A stretch of DNA of 14,047 nucleotides from an uncultured Collinsella sp. (GTDB taxonomy: Bacteria; Actinomycetota; Coriobacteriia; Coriobacteriales; Coriobacteriaceae), in assembly GCA_958407995.1 (NCBI GenBank), contig CATYJU010000047.1:1-14047 (forward strand), given 5' to 3'. The notes below the pieces were generated by a model, which ran no database searches, was not told the origin of the DNA, and was given only the letters and a program-made list of their open reading frames with translations. Shown piece by piece: positions 1-5,828 of this stretch. A program made the position numbers and the translations under genes. The stretch's first letter is position 1. Every line of letters starts with the position of its first letter.

Positions 1-555
1 GCCGCCATTCGCTGCCAGGGCCTTGCCGACATTGCCGCCATTAAGGGTCGCTGTGAGGTTCCCGTCATCGGCCTGTGGAAGGATGGGCACGAGGGCGTTT
101 ACATCACGCCGACGCTGCGTCACGCTCGCGCCTGCGTTGCTGCCGGTGCCGATATCGTGGCGATCGACGCCACCGATCGTCCGCGCCCCGATGGCAAGAC
201 GGTCGAGGATACCTTCCGCCCGCTGCACGAGGAGGGTGTGCTCCTGATGGCGGATTGCGCCACCATCGAGGACATTCGCCGTGCGGTTGATATGGGCTTC
301 GACCTGGTATCCACCACGCTTTCTCACGGCGTCGCCGCCATCGACTGTACCATGGCCGATGGCCCCGATCTGCCGCTCCTGCGTCAGGCGACCGAGGAAT
401 TCCCCGGTCTTCCCATCATCTGCGAGGGCCGCGTGCACACGCCCGAGGAGGCTCGCGCCGCGATCGATGCTGGCGCCTGGGCCGTTGTCGTCGGCACCGC
501 CATCACGCACCCCACGAGTATTACGAGTTGGTTCAAGGCTGCGCTTGAGGCGTAA
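1..555 (+). CDS. nanE: N-acetylmannosamine-6-phosphate 2-epimerase (5'-truncated by window edge)
   Basis: The gene runs in from the left edge in frame 1; 184 residues are visible and roughly the first 45 of a ~230-residue protein are missing. NanE is a cytosolic TIM-barrel enzyme that converts ManNAc-6-P to GlcNAc-6-P in sialic acid and amino-sugar catabolism. The visible part starts within the phosphate/sugar-binding segment AIRCQGLADIAAIKG. It continues to GLWKD, whose Lys27 (visible numbering) matches the catalytic lysine of the family, then to the ADIVAIDATDR strand and the conserved ICEGRVHTPEEA segment carrying the family's second catalytic acid (Glu). The C-terminal AVVVGTAITHP is the usual phosphate-gripping end of the barrel. 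The gene is followed by a terminator hairpin, so it probably ends an upstream operon whose content cannot be seen. The assignment rests on recalled family motifs; no frame disruption is visible. Confidence 0.9.
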   Translation, partial: AAIRCQGLADIAAIKGRCEVPVIGLWKDGHEGVYITPTLRHARACVAAGADIVAIDATDRPRPDGKTVEDTFRPLHEEGVLLMADCATIEDIRRAVDMGFDLVSTTLSHGVAAIDCTMADGPDLPLLRQATEEFPGLPIICEGRVHTPEEARAAIDAGAWAVVVGTAITHPTSITSWFKAALEA

Positions 556-582
556 GACAGGCCTCGTATCCGCTCGGGGCGG

Positions 583-588
583 TATACT
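583..588 (+). promoter_or_regulatory. Possible -10 element upstream of rapZ
   Basis: TATACT preceded by GG matches a sigma-A -10 hexamer, but no good -35 lies 16-18 bases upstream. If used, transcription would start near 594, ahead of the hairpin at 607-636, which would then lie in the rapZ leader. Similar GGTAnAnT hexamers occur before gap (2629) and oppB (9848). This is only a weak candidate. Confidence 0.25.
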
Positions 589-606
589 CAATATAGGCAA
601 TTGACC

Positions 607-643
607 GCGCGGGATCCGGGTTGCTGGGTCCCGCGCTTGTTTT
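607..643 (+). terminator. Rho-independent terminator of nanE
   Basis: GCGCGGGA (607-614) pairs perfectly with TCCCGCGC (629-636), and the stem extends inward through a G-T pair and two more pairs around a short loop. A T-rich tail (TTGTTTT) follows at 637-643. It lies 51 bases after the nanE stop and just before the rapZ ribosome-binding site, so it separates the two genes. It also argues against the in-frame TTG at 621, which falls in the loop, as the rapZ start. Confidence 0.8.
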
Positions 644-656
644 CGGGAGGCAGCAC

Positions 657-1577
657 ATGCAAAAGGGAGATGCCATGGATGCGGCGGAGCGCTCGGAGCG
701 CATACCCGATATCGTCATCATCACCGGAATGTCCGGATCGGGCCGCACACAGGCCATGCACGTGTTCGAGGACATGGGCTATTTTTGCATCGATAACCTG
801 CCTCCGCGTCTCATCGCCCAGCTTGCCGAGCTCGTCGGCATCAATACGGGCGTGGGCAGGCATCTTGCCGTCACCTGCGATTTGCGTAGCCAGGGACTGT
901 TTGACGAGCTGCTCGATGCCGTTGCCGCACTCGAGGAGCGCGAGATGAGCTGCGACATTGTGTTCCTGGAGGCGTCTGACGAGGTGCTGATTCGTCGCTA
1001 CAGCGAAAATCGCCGCCGTCATCCCATTGCCAAGCCGGGGGAGACTACGGCCGATGCCATTCAGCGCGAGCGCCTTCAGCTGCAGGGCGTGCGCGACCGA
1101 GCCGATATGATTATCGACACGAGCCGTCTGCGCACCTCTGCGCTGCGCAACAAGCTACGTATGGCATTTTCCGAGCTGTCCGACCAGCAGCTCATGGACG
1201 TCCACGTGTTCTCGTTTGGCTTTAAGCACGGCATGCCCGTCGAGGCGGACATTATGATCGACGTCCGCTTCCTGCCTAATCCGTTCTACGATCCCGAGAT
1301 GCGCACGATGACCGGTCTCGATAAAAAGGTCTCCGATTTTGTTCTGGACCATCCCAAGACGCAGGAGTTTTGGAAGGCTTGGACACAGCTGCTCGATACG
1401 GTGATGCCGGGCTATATCGCGGAGGGTAAGCCGCAGCTTTCTATCGCCATCGGCTGCACGGGCGGCCAGCACCGCAGCGTTGCCATTGCCGAGGCCACGG
1501 CCCGTTACCTGGAAGGCGCTCAGTATCATGTGAGCATCTCCCACCGCGACCTGTCGCGCGCCAACACGAAGGCATAG
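657..1577 (+). CDS. rapZ: RapZ (YvcJ) family nucleotide-binding RNase adapter
   Basis: This 306-residue cytosolic P-loop protein belongs to the RapZ/YvcJ family. The E. coli member binds RNA and guides RNase E to the GlmZ small RNA that controls amino-sugar synthesis; the role in Gram-positives is less clear. Visible features are a Walker A segment GMSGSGRT (residues 24-31, Arg where many proteins have Lys), the family's EDMGYFCIDNLPPRLI, the Walker B-like DIVFLEASDEVLIRR, and the C-terminal FSFGFKHGMPVEAD, FLPNPFYDPE and GCTGGQHRSVAIAE ending in HRDLSR. ATG 657 is chosen because GGGAGG (645-650) sits six bases before it. ATG 675, also with a good Shine-Dalgarno (AAGGGAG), would give 300 residues and is a real alternative. 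TTG 621 is rejected because it lies in a terminator loop. whiA follows six bases after the stop. Confidence 0.93.
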   Translation: MQKGDAMDAAERSERIPDIVIITGMSGSGRTQAMHVFEDMGYFCIDNLPPRLIAQLAELVGINTGVGRHLAVTCDLRSQGLFDELLDAVAALEEREMSCDIVFLEASDEVLIRRYSENRRRHPIAKPGETTADAIQRERLQLQGVRDRADMIIDTSRLRTSALRNKLRMAFSELSDQQLMDVHVFSFGFKHGMPVEADIMIDVRFLPNPFYDPEMRTMTGLDKKVSDFVLDHPKTQEFWKAWTQLLDTVMPGYIAEGKPQLSIAIGCTGGQHRSVAIAEATARYLEGAQYHVSISHRDLSRANTKA

Positions 1578-1583
1578 GCCTGC

Positions 1584-2513
1584 ATGTCGTTTACCGCTGA
1601 GGTGCGCGACGAGCTTGCGCGCTGCGAACCCGAATGTGAATACTGCGACTTGTCGACGCTTGCCGCCCTCACGCGTGTGAGTGGTACGCTCTCGCTTACC
1701 GGCTCTGGGCGGTATCGTTTGACGGTTGCGACTGAGACGGGAGCCGTCGCGCGCACGATGATCACGCTGACGCATCGTATCCTTAAGCTCAAAACGGAGT
1801 TCACCGTCCGCAAATCTGTCTTGCATAAGGTTCGAAACTACCTCATCACCTTGCCTGATCAGCCCGATTTGGATAAGGCTCTGGTGCTGCTGGGCATTCT
1901 CGACCGTAGGGGAGGGCTCGTCGCAGGTGTGCCGCGTCACATTGTCGCCCGTCCTTGCTGTAGACTTGCCTATATCCGCGGCGCGCTCATCGCGGGCGGC
2001 TTCGTGGCCGATCCACGCGGCGATTTTCATTTGGAGATTGCTGTGCAGGGCGAGCAATATGCCAAGGAACTTTGCGATCTGTTGGAGCAGATTGGGGTCC
2101 ATGCTCGTGTTAATGCACGGCGGGGGTCATATGCCGTGTACATTAAGAGCGCCGAGGAAATCGAGCATCTATTAAAGCTGATTGGTGCCAAGCGCAGCGT
2201 TGCCGAGATTGAGGAGGCGCGCGCGGTCAAGTTGGTTAAGAACGATGTGAACCGTCGCGTGAATGCCGAGCTCGCCAACCAGACCAGAAGCGCCGGTGCT
2301 GCCCAACATCAGCTTGCGCTTATCGATGAGCTCGAGCAGCGTGGCCTTCGCGATGCGCTTCCGGATGCCTTGGCGGTCTTTTGCGACCTGCGCGAGCGCT
2401 ATCCCGATCTGTCGCTGCGTGATTTGGGGGAGATGGCTGACCCTCCCTTGTCGAAGTCTGCCCTGTACCATCGCGTTTTGAGGCTTGAAAAGCTCATTGA
2501 AGCAAACAGGTAG
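1584..2513 (+). CDS. whiA: WhiA-type DNA-binding regulator / sporulation-division factor
   Basis: The protein has 309 residues. WhiA proteins combine a degenerate LAGLIDADG homing-endonuclease fold with a C-terminal helix-turn-helix. They activate sporulation-division genes in Streptomyces and affect division and chromosome segregation in Bacillus. The N-terminus MSFTAEVRDELAR is typical. The LAGLIDADG-like segment is YIRGALIAGGFVADP, starting at residue 130. The linker NRRVNAELANQTRSAGAA and the C-terminal helix-turn-helix (about 273-305, with DPPLSKSALYHRVLRLEKL) are family hallmarks. The ATG at 1584 follows the rapZ stop by six bases with only a weak AGG/AAGG ahead, which suggests translational coupling. 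The yvcK gene normally between rapZ and whiA is not here. Codon choice is less biased than in the downstream glycolytic genes. No clear terminator follows; an AT-rich control region does. Confidence 0.95.
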   Translation: MSFTAEVRDELARCEPECEYCDLSTLAALTRVSGTLSLTGSGRYRLTVATETGAVARTMITLTHRILKLKTEFTVRKSVLHKVRNYLITLPDQPDLDKALVLLGILDRRGGLVAGVPRHIVARPCCRLAYIRGALIAGGFVADPRGDFHLEIAVQGEQYAKELCDLLEQIGVHARVNARRGSYAVYIKSAEEIEHLLKLIGAKRSVAEIEEARAVKLVKNDVNRRVNAELANQTRSAGAAQHQLALIDELEQRGLRDALPDALAVFCDLRERYPDLSLRDLGEMADPPLSKSALYHRVLRLEKLIEANR

Positions 2514-2558
2514 TTTGAAGTATCGACTTATATACGGATTTAGCTGCTATTTTAGTCT

Positions 2559-2572
2559 TTAAAACGTTTTAA
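2559..2572 (+). promoter_or_regulatory. Perfect 14-bp palindrome, candidate operator upstream of gap
   Basis: TTAAAACGTTTTAA is a perfect palindrome in the AT-rich whiA-gap intergenic region, centred about 75 bases before the inferred gap transcription start. Its central CG flanked by A/T arms is the form of many LacI-family operators; this is an analogy, not proof. It has no following T-run of terminator type. The 8-mer AAAACGTT recurs before oppA (7972-7979). Confidence 0.4.
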
Positions 2573-2604
2573 CGTAAATTTGATTTTCAATTTCGAGCAT
2601 TCTC

Positions 2605-2634
2605 GTGAAATTCAAGTCAAAAAAAAGGTATATT
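2605..2634 (+). promoter_or_regulatory. Likely sigma-A promoter of gap
   Basis: GTGAAA (2605-2610, four of six to TTGACA) is followed after 18 bases by TATATT (2629-2634, five of six to TATAAT). The spacer carries an A-tract. The site lies in a distinctly AT-rich stretch of an otherwise GC-rich window. Predicted start near 2641 gives a leader of about 66 bases. Confidence 0.5.
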
Positions 2635-2654
2635 AGGCGAGTGGTTAGTTTGTG

Positions 2655-2689
2655 GGCCTCAACGGCGGGCGCTGTAGCTCGCGGGGGCC
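2655..2689 (+). other. Possible hairpin in the gap mRNA leader
   Basis: GGCC (2655-2658) can pair with GGCC (2686-2689), and inside it GCGGGC (2665-2670) can pair with GCTCGC (2677-2682) with one G-U. It ends just before the Shine-Dalgarno AAAGGAG at 2695-2701 and does not cover it. It could stabilise the transcript of a highly expressed gene, or be chance in GC-rich sequence. Confidence 0.3.
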
Positions 2690-2706
2690 TTACGAAAGGA
2701 GACACA

Positions 2707-3732
2707 ATGGCAGTAAAGGTTGCTATTAACGGCTTCGGTCGCATCGGTCGTCTGGCTTTCCGTCAGATGTTCGGTCATGAGGGCTCCGAGATCGTCGCTA
2801 TCAACGACCTCACCTCTCCCGATATGCTCGCTTACCTGCTGAAGTACGACTCCACGCAGGGCAACTACGCTCGCGATCACGAGGTCGTTGCTGGCGAGGA
2901 TTCCATCACCGTTGACGGCAAGGAGATCAAGATCTACAAGGAGGCCGACGCTAACAACCTGCCTTGGGGCGACCTTGACGTCGACGTCGTTCTCGAGTGC
3001 ACCGGCTTCTACACCAGCAAGGCTAAGGCTCAGGCCCACATCAACGCTGGCGCCAAGAAGGTCGTCATCTCCGCTCCGGCCGGCAGCGATCTGCCCACCA
3101 TCGTGTACAACGTCAACCATGAGACGCTGACCGCTGAGGACAACATCATCTCCGCTGCTTCCTGCACCACCAACTGCCTCGCCCCGATGGCCAAGGGTCT
3201 GAACGACTTCGCTCCCATCGTGTCCGGCATCATGACCACCATCCACGCCTTCACCGGCGACCAGATGCCGCTCGACGGCCCGCAGCGCAAGGGCAACTTC
3301 CGTCGCTCCCGCGCCTGCTCCGAGAACATCGTCCCGAACACCACGGGCGCTGCCAAGGCCATCGGCCTGGTTCTCCCCGAGCTCAACGGCAAGCTCATCG
3401 GTGCCGCCCAGCGCGTCCCGACGCCGACCGGCTCGCTGACCAACCTCTACGCCGTCGTTGACAAGAAGGTCACCGTCGACGAGGTCAACGCTGCCATGAA
3501 GGCCTACGCCGAGACCATCCCCGAGACCTTCGCCTACAACGAGGACCAGATCGTCTCCCGCGACATCGTCGGCGAGACCCACGGCTCCATCTTCGACGCC
3601 ACTCAGACCATGTGCTCTGACCTCGGCAACGGCCAGACCCTCGTTCAGGTCACCTCTTGGTACGACAACGAGAACTCCTACACCTCTCAGATGGTCCGCA
3701 CCATCAAGTACTTCGAGAAGTTCGTTGCTTAA
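2707..3732 (+). CDS. gap: Glyceraldehyde-3-phosphate dehydrogenase (NAD-type)
   Basis: This 341-residue cytosolic enzyme oxidises and phosphorylates glyceraldehyde-3-phosphate to 1,3-bisphosphoglycerate. It shows the Rossmann start MAVKVAINGFGRIGR, Asp34 in AINDL (typical of NAD preference), the catalytic Cys153 in AASCTTNC, the paired His180 in TTIHAFTGD, and the C-terminal SWYDNENSYTSQMVR. ATG 2707 is chosen because AAAGGAG lies five bases before it and the protein then starts exactly like its family; the frame is open back to GTG 2605, but that would add 34 unrelated residues and overlap the promoter. The S-loop region (GDQMPLDGPQRKGNFRRSR, then NIVPNTTGAAKAIG) resembles streptococcal/lactobacillal GAPDHs more than the usual actinobacterial form. 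Codon use is strongly biased, as expected for a highly expressed gene. A strong terminator follows. Confidence 0.98.
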   Translation: MAVKVAINGFGRIGRLAFRQMFGHEGSEIVAINDLTSPDMLAYLLKYDSTQGNYARDHEVVAGEDSITVDGKEIKIYKEADANNLPWGDLDVDVVLECTGFYTSKAKAQAHINAGAKKVVISAPAGSDLPTIVYNVNHETLTAEDNIISAASCTTNCLAPMAKGLNDFAPIVSGIMTTIHAFTGDQMPLDGPQRKGNFRRSRACSENIVPNTTGAAKAIGLVLPELNGKLIGAAQRVPTPTGSLTNLYAVVDKKVTVDEVNAAMKAYAETIPETFAYNEDQIVSRDIVGETHGSIFDATQTMCSDLGNGQTLVQVTSWYDNENSYTSQMVRTIKYFEKFVA

Positions 3733-3769
3733 TTTAGCTTTTAGCGAATAGCTCGTTGAGCGTCTAAAG

Positions 3770-3816
3770 AAGGGCGCGGCCTCATAGGGCTTACACCCTA
3801 GGGTCGCGCCCTTTTT
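3770..3816 (+). terminator. Strong hairpin terminator between gap and pgk
   Basis: AAGGGCGCG (3770-3778) pairs with CGCGCCCTT (3805-3813), followed by a run of five T (3812-3816). A nested stem TAGGG/CCCTA (3785-3789 with 3796-3800) closes the top around a six-base loop. It sits 38 bases after the gap stop. Because I see no convincing promoter between it and pgk, it probably acts as a partial terminator that makes gap mRNA more abundant than pgk mRNA. Confidence 0.85.
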
Positions 3817-3826
3817 ATAGGAAATC

Positions 3827-3849
3827 GTCTGCCGTAATGGGAGGCAGAC
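3827..3849 (+). other. Small inverted repeat in the pgk leader
   Basis: GTCTGCC (3827-3833) and GGCAGAC (3843-3849) form a perfect 7-bp stem with a 9-base loop, directly after the gap terminator and 23 bases before the pgk start. There is no T-run, so it is not a terminator. It may be a 5'-end stabiliser or processing site. Confidence 0.4.
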
Positions 3850-3872
3850 ACGTACGAAAGGTAGAAGCAAAC

Positions 3873-5063
3873 ATGGCCTTTACCAAGAAGACCGTCCGCG
3901 ACATCGATGTCGACGGCAAGCGCGTTCTCGTCCGCGTTGACTTCAACGTGCCTATCAAGGATGGCGTCGTTGGCGACACCACCCGTATCAAGGCTGCCCT
4001 GCCCACCATCAACTATCTCGTTGAGCACAACGCTCGCGTCATCCTCATGAGCCACCTCGGCCGTCCCGATGGCACCGGCTTCCAGCCCGAGCTGTCCCTC
4101 GAGCCTGTCGCCAAGAAGCTCGCCGAGCTCTCTGGTCTCGACGTTGCCTTTGTCGCCGACACTTACGGCGAGAAGGCTGCCGAGGCTGTCGCCGCCGTCG
4201 AGCCGGGCAAGGTTCTCGTTCTCGAGAACGTCCGCTTCGATAAGCGTGAGAAGAAGAACGATCCCGAGATCGCCAAGAAGCTCGCTTCCTATGGTGACGT
4301 CTTTGTTCTCGATGCCTTCGGCACCGCCCACCGTGCCCAGGGTTCCGTCGTGGGCCCCGCCGCTTACCTGCCTGCCGTCGCTGGCTTCCTGCTTGAGAAG
4401 GAGGTCGACACGCTGACCGGCATCTTCGCCGAGCCCGAGCGCCCCTTCGTCGCTATCGTCGGCGGTTCCAAGGTTTCCTCCAAGATCGGCGTTCTCGATC
4501 ACCTCATCGACTCCGCTGACACCCTGATCATCGGTGGCGGCATGGCCTACACCTTCTTCCTGGCTCAGGGCCTGACCGTCGGTCAGTCCCTCAAGGAAGA
4601 GGACTGGGTCGAGCGCGCTGGCGAGATGCTCAAGAAGGCCGAGGAGAAGGGCGTCAAGATCCTGCTCCCCATCGACAACCGCGTTGCCGATCACTTTGGC
4701 GAGGACGCTGTTCCCGAGGTTGTCGCTTCCGACGCTATTCCCGACGATCGTGAGGGCATGGACATCGGCCCCAAGACCGAGGAGCTTTACGCCGAGGCCG
4801 TCAAGGGCGCCAAGACCGTGTTCTGGAACGGCCCCATGGGCGTCTTCGAGTTCGACAACTTCGCTCACGGCACCCAGGCTATCGCCGAGGCTGTCGCCGA
4901 GGCCGACTGCACCTCGATCATCGGCGGTGGCGACTCTGTCGCAGCTGTCAACAAGTTCAACCTGGCCGACAAGATGAGCTGGATCTCCACCGGTGGTGGC
5001 GCTTCCATGGAGCTCGTCGAGGGTAAGGCCCTGCCCGGAGTGGAGGCGCTTCTCGATGCCTAA
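3873..5063 (+). CDS. pgk: Phosphoglycerate kinase
   Basis: The protein has 396 residues, the normal length for the bacterial enzyme. It transfers the acyl phosphate of 1,3-bisphosphoglycerate to ADP, giving 3-phosphoglycerate and ATP in the cytosol. The N-terminal substrate domain shows KRVLVRVDFNVPIKDG (Arg21, Asp23, Asn25 of the phosphoglycerate site) and MSHLGRPDG. The middle has LENVRFDKREKKNDPE and DAFGTAHRAQGSV. The C-terminal nucleotide domain has VAIVGGSKVSSKIG, NGPMGVFEFDNFAHGT, GGGDSVAAV and STGGGASMELVEGK. ATG 3873 gives the standard N-terminus; AAAGG (3857-3861) is a somewhat distant Shine-Dalgarno. The frame is open back to ATG 3837, but that start would add 12 unconserved residues in the leader hairpin. 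The last codons overlap tpiA by 8 bases, so translation is probably coupled. Confidence 0.98.
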   Translation: MAFTKKTVRDIDVDGKRVLVRVDFNVPIKDGVVGDTTRIKAALPTINYLVEHNARVILMSHLGRPDGTGFQPELSLEPVAKKLAELSGLDVAFVADTYGEKAAEAVAAVEPGKVLVLENVRFDKREKKNDPEIAKKLASYGDVFVLDAFGTAHRAQGSVVGPAAYLPAVAGFLLEKEVDTLTGIFAEPERPFVAIVGGSKVSSKIGVLDHLIDSADTLIIGGGMAYTFFLAQGLTVGQSLKEEDWVERAGEMLKKAEEKGVKILLPIDNRVADHFGEDAVPEVVASDAIPDDREGMDIGPKTEELYAEAVKGAKTVFWNGPMGVFEFDNFAHGTQAIAEAVAEADCTSIIGGGDSVAAVNKFNLADKMSWISTGGGASMELVEGKALPGVEALLDA

Positions 5064-5823
5064 TCGCACCCTTCTTATCGCTGGTAACTGGAAGATGAAC
5101 AACGACGTCGCCGAGGCCGCCAAGCTCGCCGACGAGCTGGCTCAGGCTCTGCCCGAGGTTCCGGCTGGCGTCGAGGTGCTCGTCTGCCCTCCGACCATCG
5201 ACATCACCACGGTTCATGACCGCATTCAGGCTGCCCCCATCGCCCTCGGTGCACAGAACGTGTACTGGGAGGCCAAGGGTGCCTTCACCGGTGAGTCCTC
5301 TTGCGACATGCTCAAGTCCGCTGGCTGCACCTACTGCATCATCGGTCACTCCGAGCGTCGTGATTACTTCCACGAGACCGATGAGGATCAGAACAAGAAG
5401 GCCAAGGCCCTCGTTGCCGCCGGTCTTGTTCCCGTCTTCTGCTGCGGCGAGTCCCTCGAGGTCCGCGAGGCTGGCACCTATGTCGAGCACGTCGTGAACC
5501 AGGTCAAGGCTGGCCTTGCTGGTCTTGAGATCACCTGCCCCAAGCAGGTCGTTGTCGCCTACGAGCCCATCTGGGCCATCGGCACCGGCAAGACCGCTAC
5601 CGCCGAGGACGCTCAGGAGGTCTGCGGCGCTATCCGTGAGACCCTCAAGGAGATGTTCGGCGAGGAGCTCGCTAACGGCATCCGCGTTCTCTATGGTGGC
5701 TCTGCCAAGCCCGGCAACATTGCCGAGCTCGTCGCCAAGCCCGACGTTGACGGCGCCCTTGTGGGCGGCGCTTCGCTCAAGGCTGCCGACTTCGCTTCTA
5801 TGGTCGTCAAGGCAGGCGAGTAG
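5056..5823 (+). CDS. tpiA: Triosephosphate isomerase
   Basis: This 255-residue cytosolic (beta/alpha)8 barrel interconverts dihydroxyacetone phosphate and glyceraldehyde-3-phosphate. Catalytic residues are all visible: Asn11 and Lys13 in AGNWKMN, His98 in IIGHSERR and Glu170 in AYEPIWAIGTGKTAT, whose AIGTGKT is the flexible phosphate-gripping loop. The C-terminus has LYGGSAKPGNIAEL and GALVGGASL. ATG 5056 lies inside the last codons of pgk (8-base overlap). It is chosen because it gives the exact family N-terminus and is preceded at nine bases by GGAGG (5042-5046). The open frame continues upstream within pgk to about 4993, but that extension is a shadow. gpmI begins five bases after the stop. 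There is no sign of damage. Confidence 0.98.
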   Translation: MPNRTLLIAGNWKMNNDVAEAAKLADELAQALPEVPAGVEVLVCPPTIDITTVHDRIQAAPIALGAQNVYWEAKGAFTGESSCDMLKSAGCTYCIIGHSERRDYFHETDEDQNKKAKALVAAGLVPVFCCGESLEVREAGTYVEHVVNQVKAGLAGLEITCPKQVVVAYEPIWAIGTGKTATAEDAQEVCGAIRETLKEMFGEELANGIRVLYGGSAKPGNIAELVAKPDVDGALVGGASLKAADFASMVVKAGE

Positions 5824-5828
5824 GACAT

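Noticed and set aside
621..656. Upstream TTG start that would extend RapZ by 12 residues
   Set aside because: The TTG lies in the loop of the nanE terminator and has no Shine-Dalgarno; ATG 657 and ATG 675 both have good ones.
2605..2706. GTG start that would extend GAPDH by 34 residues
   Set aside because: The extension coincides with the candidate -35 and leader, is not GAPDH-like, and the strong AAAGGAG directs translation to ATG 2707.
4993..5055. Upstream extension of the tpiA frame inside pgk
   Set aside because: The extra residues are an out-of-frame reading of the pgk C-terminus; MPNRTLLIAGNWKMN at 5056 is the normal start.
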